64,000 nt of DNA from Aphrocallistes beatrix (lineage: Eukaryota > Porifera > Hexactinellida > Sceptrulophora > Aphrocallistidae), in contig OY725493.1 in assembly GCA_963281255.1 (NCBI GenBank), forward strand, positions 1,115,550 to 1,179,549, read 5' to 3'. This document shows, in pieces, positions 38,624 to 49,023 of the stretch. The position numbers and the translations under genes are program-made. How positions within the stretch are numbered: position 1 is the stretch's first letter; each line of letters opens with the position of its first letter. The notes under the pieces are model-generated. The model searched no databases. It saw only the letters and a list, made by a program, of their open reading frames with translations, and was not told the origin of the DNA.

Positions 38624-41600
38624 TCACAGGTAGTTGGAGTCCTCATCAGAATCGACCTGCTGCTGATTGATGATCTTCCTCGGGCGTCCAGGTCTCCCTC
38701 TCTTCTTCTTAGTTCCGCTACTCCCGGTCGCTAACTTCGGATTGCTAATGGCGTCCAGTTCATTCTGCACATCTGGAATGAGATCGTTCACATCTAGCAC
38801 CTCCATCTCGAGATCGTTCCTGGCCTTCTGGAAAACGTCCTCCAGTATCTTGGAGTCCTCGTATATCCTGGAGGTCTCCATGTTGTACTGCCGTGCGTTG
38901 TGGAACATAATCTTCATCCCGCTGTCGAACTCGTCCCACTCCCGGTAGGCCCCCTTCAGCACCTTGTTCTTGACCCGCTTCAGGTCGATGGGCTGGGAGA
39001 TGATCTGGTAGTAGTCCGGCAGCTCTCGCTTGGAGGGAAGTTCCATGAAAATGTCGCTGAGTTGGCGCCCTTCGTCGTCTTCAAAGTAGACCACTTCTTG
39101 CCACACGCGCATCATCTCCCTGATCAGCTCCATGGAGATGGGCACCTTGGACCTGACCTGTTTCTTCCTGATCTTCTTGGAGGGAGGCGTCCCCTCGTTT
39201 GAGGAGTCCCCTCCTGTCTTCCGCTTCCTGTTCTTCGCGTACACTTCGTCTCCCTCTTCCAGTGCTGGGTCGTTGAGGGTCTTGAGCCATTTGGTGTCAG
39301 AGATTTCGCAGTAATTAACCTTGTCCCTGACCCTATGTCCCTTCCCCTGAAGGGTCTCTTCCATCTCCTGGTCCGACACGTCCACCAGGTCGGCTGTGTC
39401 TCTCAGGAGGTACTCCGGCAGTTCGTCCTCTTGCATCAGACGGGAGCTGTGTCTCAGAGTTTCGTCCATACTCTCACGCGTGATCCTCTCTGCGTCCATC
39501 CTCTGGAACAGCTGGAACTCCTCCTCAGACCTGGCTATCATTCTGTTCAGAGTCTCTTCGTCTGGAATGGGGTCTTCTTCTTCCTCGATTCGTTCATCCT
39601 CGAGCAGAGTTACCAGAAAGTCTCGCCGCTCTTTCGATGTACTTTTGTTATCAAACATTCCAGCTTGAATCACCTAGGAAGATCACACACGTAACATTAA
39701 TAGAAACATTTTAGTGTTTTTGCATTAATTTAAATTATATTCCAAAAGCAATGATTAATCTTCGCGGAGAATGAACTCACTTTGATATCCACATTGAGTT
39801 TGAACTTGGCGGTGGCTAGGATCTTCTCCTCCACGCTGTTCGTGGTTATGAGTCTCAACACGCGCACTTCATTGGCTTGTCCGATCCTGTGGGCCCTGTC
39901 CTGAGCCTGCAGGTCCTGATGCGGGTTCCAATCGGAGTCGAAGATGATGACAGTATCCGCAGACTGCAGATTCAGTCCCAGGCCCCCAGCTCGGGTTGAG
40001 AGCAGGAAGATGAAGTAGGGGCTGGAGGGAACGTTGAACAGCTGTAGCAGGTTGCAGCGCTCATCCGGTTTGGTGTGACCGTCAAGCCGGATGTACTTGT
40101 CCTTCCATCCTTTCCAGCTGAGATAATCCTCTAAGATTGTCATCAGGTCTGTCATCTGACAGAACAGCAGTACCCGGTGATTCGTTGTCAGGAATTTGGG
40201 CAGAATGCGATCCAGCAGCTCGAACTTGCCACTAGCTCTGAAAAGAAACGATCATATAACAACAGAGTAGGAACGTACGTGTCATGGAATATGTCCGACT
40301 AATTTGAAGAAATAGTGTATCTGTGACAGCAAACCTGTAGATGAGAGGCGAGTTCTGAGGGATGGTGTTCCCTTCGTAGCCCAAGTGCTGGCAGATGGAA
40401 TTCTCGATGCGTTCGAACATGAACGGATGATTGCACAGCTTCCTCAGCTGCACGATGATGTTGTTGAGAGAGTGCTTCTTCACTTTCCCAGAGGTGTCGA
40501 TCAGCAGGCCTCCATCCTGCAGCTGCCTGTACACCACTTTCTGGAGAGCAGAGGTGTCACATTTTATCACATACTCCACCTTGTCTGGCAGCTGGGCCTC
40601 CACTTCTTTCTTCAGACGCCGGAGTAAGAACGGCCTCAGCGCCTTATGGAGACGGCGGATGATGAGTATCGTCTCCTCTTCGTTCAGCTCAACACGCTCT
40701 CCTGTGTTGGCGAAGGAAGCATTGAACCTATTCAAGTAAACCTTAATAACAAAATAGCCATCAAACTGCTCACTATAATTCTACTAGAGAGGAATTAGCA
40801 TATGGGTGAAAATAGCATGAAACAGTTCTACCTACTAAGGCAATGGCAGTCAACTTATTTTGGACTTCATCCATGGTCAAAAAAATAATTTTCCTTATTG
40901 CCTTGGTTATACTATGACTAACCATTGCTCGAAAGAAGTACAGGACTTGAAGATAGAGGGGAGCAGGAAGTTGAGGAGGGCCCACAGCTCGGGGAGGTTA
41001 TTCTGAAGGGGAGTGCCAGTGAGTAGCACCCTATGCGGGGCCTGGTAATACTGGTTGAGAATCTGCGTCAGTTTGCAGTGGTGGTTCTTCATTCGGTGTC
41101 CCTCGTCTATGATCATGTACTTCCACTGTACCTTACTCAGACACGACTTGTCCTTCATTACGTAGTCGTACGTCGTTATGAGCACGTTAAACTTCCCAGC
41201 TCTAAGCGATAGGCATCATAAGACTAACTTTAATTGAAGCTGAATGAGTTAATAAAATCAGGAAATTAATAAACACCCACTTGATGAGATTCTGGTGTCC
41301 CTTTCGGACCTGAGGGTCTCCCTTGTAGTCGATGAAGATAATCCCGGGCGCCCACTTCCTGAACTCCATGCACCAGTTGAACATGGTAGAGAGCGGTACC
41401 ACCACGAGGTGAGGCCCGTTGACACCCTTCTTCTCCATCAGATAGGCGAACAGCGCGATCGTCTGGATCGTCTTCCCGAGCCCCATCTCATCGGCCAGGA
41501 TCCCGTTGAGGTTGTTGTTGTAGAGAGAGACCATCCATTCCAGCCCTTTCACCTGGTACTCCTTGAGGGTCCCGCCTATCAGAGTGTTGGGTTGCTCCCG

Positions 41601-43676
41601 GATCTCCTCCTGATAGCTGTGAGCCATCGCGTAGTACGTTGACTCCTCCCCCTTTCCCCCCTTCTTACCATACCCGTCCTCTATCTCCACACGCTTGCAA
41701 GCAGCGAGGATGGTAGAGGTGTGCTTGTCTTCTTCCGTGTCGCTCTCCGCCCCGACACTCTGTCTCACCTCTCCCACCTCTTCTGCCTCCCCCTCACCCC
41801 TCTGATCCCCTTCCTCTACATCGGACATCTCTCCGTCCGAGTCCATCACCTTCCACCCGGGGTTGTCCTCCAGGAACTGCTCCAGGTCATCGAACGCGGG
41901 CGCCTCCTGCCCCTCCTTCTTCATCCCTTTCTCGTGGCACCAGACAGGAATGCGGACTTTGTTCAGTTCGTCGCTCCCAGCACCCTGTCCCTGGAACCGC
42001 GCGAGCAGGGCTTTGCGCCGCTGGTCCCGCCGTATCTTCTTCTGATGGACCTGATGCTCCATCACCAACTGGCGCATGGTGCCGATGTGCTCGTCGGTCT
42101 GCTTCAGGAGGAAGGCGAGTCGGTGGTTCTTCTTCTCATCGATCAGTTTTTTGTAGCCGTCATCGTCCTCCGCCATTAACTTCATCATGCGCTCCTTCTC
42201 CAGGCGTTTCTGCTCCCTCTCGAGACGGTCGAAGTGCCCTACCACGTCTCTCTTCAGCTTGCTGATGCGCATCTGAATGCCCTTGTGGAATTCGCGGAAT
42301 TCTTTCGCGTGCGTCATGAGTTCATTCAAGAACACATCGTGTCGCTGCCGCTGCTTATCCTCGGCCTCCTTCCGATGGAACTTCTCCAGCCGCTCTGTGC
42401 TGGCCGCGTCCTTCAGGGTCTGTCGCTTGGGGATCTTGTACGCGCGGAGGTTGAGCGCCGTCTCCAGGGTGGTCTCTCTGTTCATCAGCTGCACGATGTC
42501 GTAGCGCAGCTCTTTCTGGAAGGCCAGCAGCCGCAGGCCTTTCAGCTCAATCCTGTCCCCGATCTCCGGTCTGCCCCCCTCCTGGCCTTCCAGCTGCGCC
42601 ACGCGCTGACTGATGCCCGCCTTGAGTCGCTTCTCTCTCTCCGCCAACAGCTCCGCGGGGTCGAGTCCTTGCGGTTTCTCTACCGTGGTGGTCTTGGCGG
42701 GGCGCGAGGGGTGGGGGTGGCCCTGGAAGGAGGCGAGCTGCTGGGGAGAGGTCATCTTGTGCGGGAAGGGGGACCTGGAGGGAGTGGACAGCGGCTTGGA
42801 GATGGGAGTGGCAGGGGAGGAGAGGGATTTGGTGGAGGGGGTTGTCTCTGAGGAAGTCTTGGAGAGGGAGGTGGTGACGGCCTGCGGAGGGGCAGGGGGT
42901 GGGATGGGGAGCGAGAGCTTGAGCTCGGGTGGCAGGGTGGACTGGTTGGAAGATGCGGTGGGGATGACAGAGCTAGACGAAACTGTCACATTCGGAACAG
43001 GCTCATGAGAGGAGCTCTCTCCATAGCCGAGCGAGGACATCCAGTTGTCAACCGCACCGCTACCGGGATTGGAACTTGTTCCGGTACCAACCGGCGGTCT
43101 AGGGGGATACCGGCCCATGGCAGAGCCGGGCATCATCCGGTGAGGATCTGTAGGATGCATGTAGCGGCCCGCCACCATCTGCAGGACATTATCCGGCACT
43201 TGTTTCCGGTCTGTGAGGTACCGGTATGCGTACAGCTGAGCTTGGAACTGGGCCATCATCGGTTTGGAGAAGGGCCGGTAAGACCGGTACCCTCCCGCGG
43301 GTCCCATGCCGGGATGGTGTCCGGGAGGAGTGGGGTAGTGGTGTGCAGACCCCATGGGGTGTATCTGTGGCATCATGCCCTGACCTTTTGTTCCCATGTT
43401 CCCTCCCATCCCGCCCCCGCCCATCCCCATCTGCCCCCCTGGGTGCATTCCTGGCATGTAAGACGCGTTGGCAGTCATCGGAGCGTGGTGGGGGTTCGTG
43501 GGCTTGTTGTCGCCACTGCCCGAGGAGAGCATCTGGCGCAGAGTGTCCTCCTTCTCCGAGGGGAGGGAGAAGTCCTGCGGGTTGTGGCTGGAGAAGGAAG
43601 GGATGGGGTCCATCACTGATGGGAACATGTCCCCAGCAAGATCGTTGGACTGGTCTCCAAGAGTCGGGTCTGTCAT
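38624..43676 (-). CDS. SMARCA4: SWI/SNF chromatin-remodelling ATPase brahma (SMARCA2/4)
   Basis: Five exons join in phase: 43676-41281, 41201-40923, 40727-40335, 40237-39781, 39673-38624, total 4575 bp, 1524 residues. Introns are 79, 195, 97 and 107 bp with GT..AG ends. Domain order is the BRG1/BRM one: Pro/Gly/Met-rich N-terminus, QLQ (about 138-172), HSA helix region (about 395-520), BRK-like segment ([15 protein letters not shown]), helicase with DEMGLGKT (729-736) and DEGH (831-834), [20 protein letters not shown], helicase C with [19 protein letters not shown] and [10 protein letters not shown], SnAC region ([20 protein letters not shown]), and a C-terminal bromodomain ([20 protein letters not shown]). 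This is the catalytic subunit of BAF/PBAF complexes, sliding and ejecting nucleosomes in the nucleus. One gene for the SMARCA2/4 pair, as in most invertebrates. First exon holds all N-terminal domains. Confidence 0.95.
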
Positions 43677-43835
43677 AAACGTTCTCGATTACTAACTAAC
43701 TCAAATAATAATCTGCATTTGTATCAACAATTCTGTCTAGTTCGTTCGAGTAGAATCAGAAGAAGGAAATAATTCCTAAAGTTAGAAGTGTATCGGTTAC
43801 AAAATATGAGAATCTTAAAAAAAGTGATGAAATTG

Positions 43836-44522
43836 TTACGAAATGAAGAACTCCTGGCACTCAGAGAGAGGGAGTGCGTCCATCTGGGAGGGCAGGTTGA
43901 TGTCCATCCCCCTCTTGTCCAGCAGCCAGTACGACTCAATGCTCGCCCCGTTAGGCGCCGGATAGTCCGGACACCTCTCAAATACGAATTCGGTCTGTTC
44001 GGAGAGCAGGCGGTGAGCCGCCGCACTCACTCGGACCTGCAGCGGGAGACTGGTGGAGGAGAGGTAGCGCGAGAAGTCGAGGCTGGGGCCGAACAGCTGG
44101 TACCTGGGAGTCTGCAGCAGGGAGAAGCTCTGCAGGCCGACCACCCCGCCCTGGGAGGGGCCGGAGTGCACCGCCACTCTCAGCTGCAGCATGGAGCGCG
44201 GGTACTTGGGGATCTTCACCGCGCTGATGTTACTCAGCAGTCTGAGGGCAGCTGTGGCCAGCCGGGAGGCGTACACAGAGGGAGACCTGCCGGTGGAGAG
44301 GAGTTGGAGGGGACTGCTAGAATCTGAAACTCTCTTCTCAGTCTCATATTCCACGAGGCCCGTGGCTACCACGCATCTCTCTACCCCCCGCTCCATCACG
44401 TAGACGGACTCGTCTGAAAAGGCGCTGGACACTGCTAGCTGAATCTTGTCCAGCAGCGTCACCATATCCGGCGGAGAGAGGAGAGTGGAGAGCTTGCTCA
44501 AGTTGACTATGTCACTACACAT
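43836..44522 (-). CDS. Minimal class III nucleotidyl-cyclase-domain protein, probably catalytically altered
   Basis: Single-exon 228-residue protein made almost only of a guanylate/adenylate cyclase catalytic fold. It begins within what is normally the first strand (MCSDIVNLSKLSTLLSP, like FSDIVGFT in active cyclases, metal Asp at residue 4). It continues through VYVMERGVERCVVATGL, where the second metal Asp of the GDAY motif is replaced by Glu48, then LRVAVHSGPSQGGVVGL and YQLFGPSLDFSRYLSS, where the usual Asn of VNxASR is Asp while the Arg is kept. No membrane span, kinase-homology or HNOX domain is attached; no splice acceptor sits at its start. Its start lies 160 bp from neither end of a known cyclase gene but its stop is 160 bp upstream of the brahma start. 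Likely a pseudoenzyme or a heterodimer partner. Confidence 0.65.
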   Translation of the reverse strand: MCSDIVNLSKLSTLLSPPDMVTLLDKIQLAVSSAFSDESVYVMERGVERCVVATGLVEYETEKRVSDSSSPLQLLSTGRSPSVYASRLATAALRLLSNISAVKIPKYPRSMLQLRVAVHSGPSQGGVVGLQSFSLLQTPRYQLFGPSLDFSRYLSSTSLPLQVRVSAAAHRLLSEQTEFVFERCPDYPAPNGASIESYWLLDKRGMDINLPSQMDALPLSECQEFFIS

Positions 44523-44813
44523 TGATTACTCGATAACAATGTATGAGTGGCACTCCTGCTAATTCCCATTAGCGCTTATAGGTTTTAATGCTCAAACGGA
44601 AAATGCTAAATTGGATTAAAGATTGATTATCACTGAATAAACATAACAGACCAACTGAGAATGGAGACCATTGAGAATTTCCTGGTGAGAAGAGAGCTCA
44701 TTTCTATTAGCTGGTCAGGACTGCTGAATAATGTTTCATAAGGGAGCTGTCCTAGATAGTAATACTAAATAATATCCCTAGTAACTATAATTGCAATAAT
44801 CCTACTATCCTAA

Positions 44814-45116
44814 TCAACTACCAAACATCAGCCGTTTGACCTTCATTTGCTCCTCTTCCAAACGTTTCTCCAACAGAGCTAGTTTGTGTGTGTTCTCTCT
44901 GAGGGCTTCCCTCAGCTCTCCTCTCTCGGATTCTAGGAACACGATCCTATCTCCCAGACACATCTCCCTGGACGCCTGCTCCTCCTCGTTCTCTCCCAGC
45001 AGACGCGCCAGGTCCGTCTGCGCCTTCTCTAGCGCCCAGCGGAACCCGTCCTTGGTGTGCTTAACCTCGACCTCTTTCCCAGTGCTAGCTCCAGTCCCCA
45101 TTGCTACCTCCAACAT
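44814..45116 (-). CDS. Small coiled-coil protein
   Basis: Single-exon 100-residue frame. After about 20 residues it becomes one long charged helix (FRWALEKAQTDLARLLGEN, then RIVFLESERGELREALREN and LLEKRLEEEQMKVKRL) with clean heptads, which predicts a dimeric coiled coil. MLEVAMGTGAS opens the frame; an internal MGTG, a few codons in, could be the real start and would give a Gly2 that might be myristoylated. No named family recognised. It sits between the cyclase-fold gene and the C6orf136 homologue on the same strand, with gaps of about 210-290 bp. Confidence 0.5.
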   Translation of the reverse strand: MLEVAMGTGASTGKEVEVKHTKDGFRWALEKAQTDLARLLGENEEEQASREMCLGDRIVFLESERGELREALRENTHKLALLEKRLEEEQMKVKRLMFGS

Positions 45117-45326
45117 TACAATTCAGTGAGTTATGCCTAGTTGGGTGAATGGTTACTTGGAATGTTGGGAGGGTCGTTAAGGAAGCAGACACTATATTTA
45201 GGCCGGCCCCTTTTTTTAACTAAATTTAATCATGTCTGAGATTCGAATTCGCACTAATAATTGGCACATAAATAGAATAATTAGAAATAGAATTCATATT
45301 ATTCAATTCCCGAAACCCCCGGAATT

Positions 45327-46244
45327 CTATAGCTGTGAATTGTGTTTTAAGTTTTTTTCGCTCTGCTTCTTTCTCTTCGCAAACTCAACAGCATTGGAGT
45401 TGGCATCTTTCAGCTCTGAAGGGTAGTAGTATCCGACTGCGATGAAGAACCAGGCTAGAGGAGGAACTTTCCGTTTGTTCTTCGACACCCTCTCAACTGT
45501 GTGACAATTGACCTGTCCTTTCTCGTCCATGTAGAATGTAGAAATGCCATCGAATACAGATCTGTTGGATCGCGACAGTCGATACAAACCAGAAACTCTC
45601 CACCTGGTGGAGATAGAATAGTCAGATTGGGACTTGGTCATCTTCAGAAGTTCTACGCGTAGGTCCGAGTAGAATAGTTTGAAAAGCGAACGGAATGAGG
45701 AGAGGAACATCTTGTACTGGAATATGGAGCTGAGCTTGAGCGAGAAAGGAGAATATCGGAACACGAACTTGAGATCTTTGGAATAGATTGAGAATGACTG
45801 AGACTCTTCGAAGAATCGAGGCAGCTCATGTCTTAGCTGCAGTAGCAGTTCTGATAGCTTAGTGTTGAGTTCGATAGTTCTCTCATTCACTTCAAAATCT
45901 TCTCGTGCAGATAAACGAGTTATAGGCGAGTTAGAAACTTCAAGAAGTGATGGCACAGCTAGGGGAGGAGCAGGTATAAAGGTTTTCAGCTGTATATCGG
46001 GGAGGGATCTAATCTTGTGATAAGATTTGTTGAGAATAAAAAACAATGTATCAAGCTTCAAAGGTTTTCGGGCATGAGTGAGCGAGGTAACTGGTCTGGA
46101 TGTTTGATGCGGGAGCTGTGGATGCGAGTGAGGTAGGTGAGAAGTGATGTTTGGAAATTCTGAGGCAGGAGTTAGACATAGACGCAACAGTTCTTTAGCT
46201 TGATTTTGTGAGCTGTGTGTGAGAAGTGACGTTCTTCTTGCCAT
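45327..46244 (-). CDS. C6orf136 homologue (DUF2358)
   Basis: Complete single-exon 305-residue protein. The C-terminal half (about residues 125-275) matches the DUF2358 domain of human C6orf136: LPRFFEESQSFSIYSKDLKF, LRVELLKMTKSQSDYSISTR, WRVSGLYRL, and FDGISTFYMDEKGQVNCHTV. The fold is predicted in the family to be NTF2-like. The N-terminal 100 residues are Ser/Leu/His-rich and could serve as an organelle targeting segment. Biochemical role is unknown in the family. Ends in a Lys-rich tail (AKRKKQSEKNLKHNSQL). Confidence 0.75.
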   Translation of the reverse strand: MARRTSLLTHSSQNQAKELLRLCLTPASEFPNITSHLPHSHPQLPHQTSRPVTSLTHARKPLKLDTLFFILNKSYHKIRSLPDIQLKTFIPAPPLAVPSLLEVSNSPITRLSAREDFEVNERTIELNTKLSELLLQLRHELPRFFEESQSFSIYSKDLKFVFRYSPFSLKLSSIFQYKMFLSSFRSLFKLFYSDLRVELLKMTKSQSDYSISTRWRVSGLYRLSRSNRSVFDGISTFYMDEKGQVNCHTVERVSKNKRKVPPLAWFFIAVGYYYPSELKDANSNAVEFAKRKKQSEKNLKHNSQL

Positions 46245-46988
46245 AATATAGCTATCAGAACAGCAAATCTAAAGCAAAGATACACTCCTCCATAAAACAC
46301 CATTACAACGTAGGTAGTTTCAATTCAATAATTCAGGTAAATTATTAGCTTTTCTATTGGAGAGAGATACAAAGGATATCCAGACACTTGAATGGTAAAT
46401 TATTATACAACCAACATCTAAGTATTGTTTGTTTAAAATCTACCTAGTGGATACCTTATACTAGGAACATTTGAGATCTCGTTCTATCGTAAATATGACG
46501 TAATGTCAAAGGTGTTAAAAAGTGATTAATTTATTCGCATAATATACAATATGTGAAAAAAATTTTAAATTGCAACCAATCAGATTTCAAGTTTAGGAAG
46601 TACCATAGTAGTTCTGAATTATTTATATTCAATGAGTGCGTAAAATTATTTGTACAGGTAGATCATCGTCCGTTTCTTTTCGCTTACTGAAATTTTTTAA
46701 TTTATTGATAATTATCTCGTCTTCGTAGACAAATTTATTATTAAACGAGCATTTTACTAATAGTACAATTTTAGACGATAGCAAATTGGATATTTTTGCA
46801 ACTCTTCAAAAATATGCTATAGCCACTAGTCAATTACAACTAAGCATTCAGGTAAAACTACTGCAAACTTTATTCCAAACAAATGAATTATGCAATTTAC
46901 ACAAATAAAGAATGAGAAAATGCTAACGGAATAGTAAAGGATTAGTCTTGTTTAGTCTCAAATTATTATTTGCAAAATAAGGATTTAA
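46245..46988. other. Intergenic, no gene seen
   Basis: AT-rich spacer between the C6orf136 homologue and the first 7TM paralogue. Confidence 0.4.
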
Positions 46989-48032
46989 TTAAGGTTGTAG
47001 AAGAGGCTCTCGTATCGAGAAATGGACTCTTCTCCTGCCTAGCATTGGTCCAAGTCTGTTCCAACAAGCAATTAATAAACAGTAGAGCGTAAAGAAAGCT
47101 ATGAAGGAGAAGAAGAAGAAAAAAGCTATAAATGATAGAACATCAACAACCTCAAAAACTCGATATAAAGATAATAGTACTATTCCGTGATCAGGAGACG
47201 GAATGCAGAAGTATTTGTAGCAGAGAAAATCATCAAAAATGTTACCCCAACTCAATAAAACAATAACACCCAAGCATGCCAATATGTAGGTCGTGATATA
47301 TTTGTATCTTAGACACATTCTGCGAAGGCTAGCGTAGAGAGGTCGATTGCCTTCATAGAGGACGTCTTGATAACGCCATTTCAGCAAACGATACAAAGTG
47401 CGGGAATTTTTCAAAAGCAAAATGTACTCGAAACTAGCAGTTGCCATACAGATCGATCGAACAAGAAGATTGCCTACATCTACTATCGCAAGTCGGATTA
47501 TCAGAAGAACAAGAAGGACAAATGCTAGGAATAAACATTTTCTCCTGATAGGAGTGAATTGTCCGTCACGGAATTCTAACCGGTAAAAATGGGTCATATG
47601 TAGAGTCAGGGTGTTGATTAGGACCAACGAGACATATAGAAACACTTGAGCGAGAGTGTTTAGACTGCTAGGGACTTGAAAAAACTGATTCACTTCATAT
47701 GGGGAAAGATTCATATCCTCCAAAACAGTTGAAACTACTACCGGAAGGATTGTTAGTGGCTCCATTACAACTATAAGATACATGAGAATGTACTTGTAGT
47801 ACTCTCCTGTGTATTTGTAATTAAGCTCGTCTGTTTCATTTGAACGACATCTATGATTAAGATTTCGTAGCTTTCTCTTGCATATGAATATTTCACGAAG
47901 AAGATAGACGGCCCAGCTAACATAGAATAGTGATACAATTAAGAAGAAGAGCACCACAATAAAATTGATCTTTTTAGCATAAATTTCTAATACAAGGGTA
48001 TTATTGTTTCCAGAATGCATTCCATCCATCAT
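46989..48032 (-). CDS. Orphan seven-transmembrane protein, copy A
   Basis: Single-exon 347-residue polytopic protein. Hydrophobic spans: about 24-47 (VVLFFLIVSLFYVSWAVYLL), 80-105, 118-145 (VFLYVSLVLINTLTLHMTHF), 165-190, 195-215, 245-270 and 295-328, giving seven spans with a short N-terminus holding an NNT glycosylation site. Signature blocks shared with copy B: CKRKLRNLNHR, YKYTGEYYKYIL, LINTLTLHMTHFYRLEF, LLKWRYQDVLYEG and a C-terminal REPLLQ. No match to a named receptor family is evident to me; rhodopsin-class motifs such as DRY or NPxxY are absent. Possibly a lineage-specific chemoreceptor-like or transporter-like family. Confidence 0.65.
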   Translation of the reverse strand: MMDGMHSGNNNTLVLEIYAKKINFIVVLFFLIVSLFYVSWAVYLLREIFICKRKLRNLNHRCRSNETDELNYKYTGEYYKYILMYLIVVMEPLTILPVVVSTVLEDMNLSPYEVNQFFQVPSSLNTLAQVFLYVSLVLINTLTLHMTHFYRLEFRDGQFTPIRRKCLFLAFVLLVLLIIRLAIVDVGNLLVRSICMATASFEYILLLKNSRTLYRLLKWRYQDVLYEGNRPLYASLRRMCLRYKYITTYILACLGVIVLLSWGNIFDDFLCYKYFCIPSPDHGIVLLSLYRVFEVVDVLSFIAFFFFFSFIAFFTLYCLLIACWNRLGPMLGRRRVHFSIREPLLQP

Positions 48033-49023
48033 GAATTTGTGTTCATATTATTAAACTCAACTCTTAAATACTAGTCTACAGCACTACTATACAAATATTC
48101 AGATTGTCTAATGGGGATATTTTAGAAACCATGTGTTAATATTAAAATCGGAAATTGGGGAGATTACATTTATTTCTCATTTTCAAACGTTTGCTTTGTA
48201 AAGTGCTAATTAGTAATCACTTTCGTTATCAGGATTTATCCGTCCTAGCCATTATTCCCCTCTAAAAGTAAAATTTTGTATTTTGTAATGAAGATGTGTA
48301 AAACAAATAATAATGAGTCTACAAAGGAGTTCGAAGATCAAAGCAAAATCTTCACACCTCGCCGAAATAGGTGACAAATTTTGCTGACCATTCAAATTCG
48401 ATTATTTTATAATGCAAATACATTGGGATCTAAACAGTAGTGACTTACTTGTACATTTACAATGCATACAATCAAATCGTATTTTCGAAGCTATATAATA
48501 AATTATTTGTTTACTTTTGTTTACAATGGGTACATAAAGTAAACAAATCTCAAAAATAGGCTAGGGACTAGCTTCCAAAAGTTGACATGGGGTTTTTAGG
48601 GGTGTAAATTTAGAATATCGTATTGTGGTATCTATATGATAAATAATTTGTTTAATTTTGTTTTCATTAGGTACATAATGTAAACAATACATAATGTAAA
48701 CAAAGTATCAGAATATTTACATTTGGTGTCCTAGGTACTGCACTATCAGTCTGTCGATTAACATTTCTTATTATTAATTAGCAAATAATATTAAACGTAG
48801 AATTTCATCATTTGTAATAATTAAAACATCTTAAATAATATCTTAAAATATTCAAAAGGTACATAAATTCAGGAAAATGTAAAAAGAACAAAATGTAATC
48901 ATAGCTGAAGACATAACTAACTTCATTTTACTTACACAAATCAACTATACATCATCGTATATAATAAAATATAGTACAAATTAGTCGAATCCATCTTAAA
49001 ATTTATGAGTAATAATAATAATC
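48033..49023. other. Spacer between 7TM paralogues, with old satellite copy
   Basis: Contains an eroded single unit of the 140-bp satellite (about 48290-48720; CTAGCTTCCAAAAGTTGACA and ATTTGTTTACTTTTGTTTAC blocks) whose main array is at 57-63 kb. Rest is AT-rich. Confidence 0.55.
48290..48720 (+). repeat. Degenerate copy of the 140-bp satellite element
   Basis: ATCTTCACACCTCGCC, ATTTGTTTACTTTTGTTTAC, GACTAGCTTCCAAAAG and ATGGGGTTTTTAGGGGTGT appear in the same order as in the 57-kb array, with many substitutions. Confidence 0.75.
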
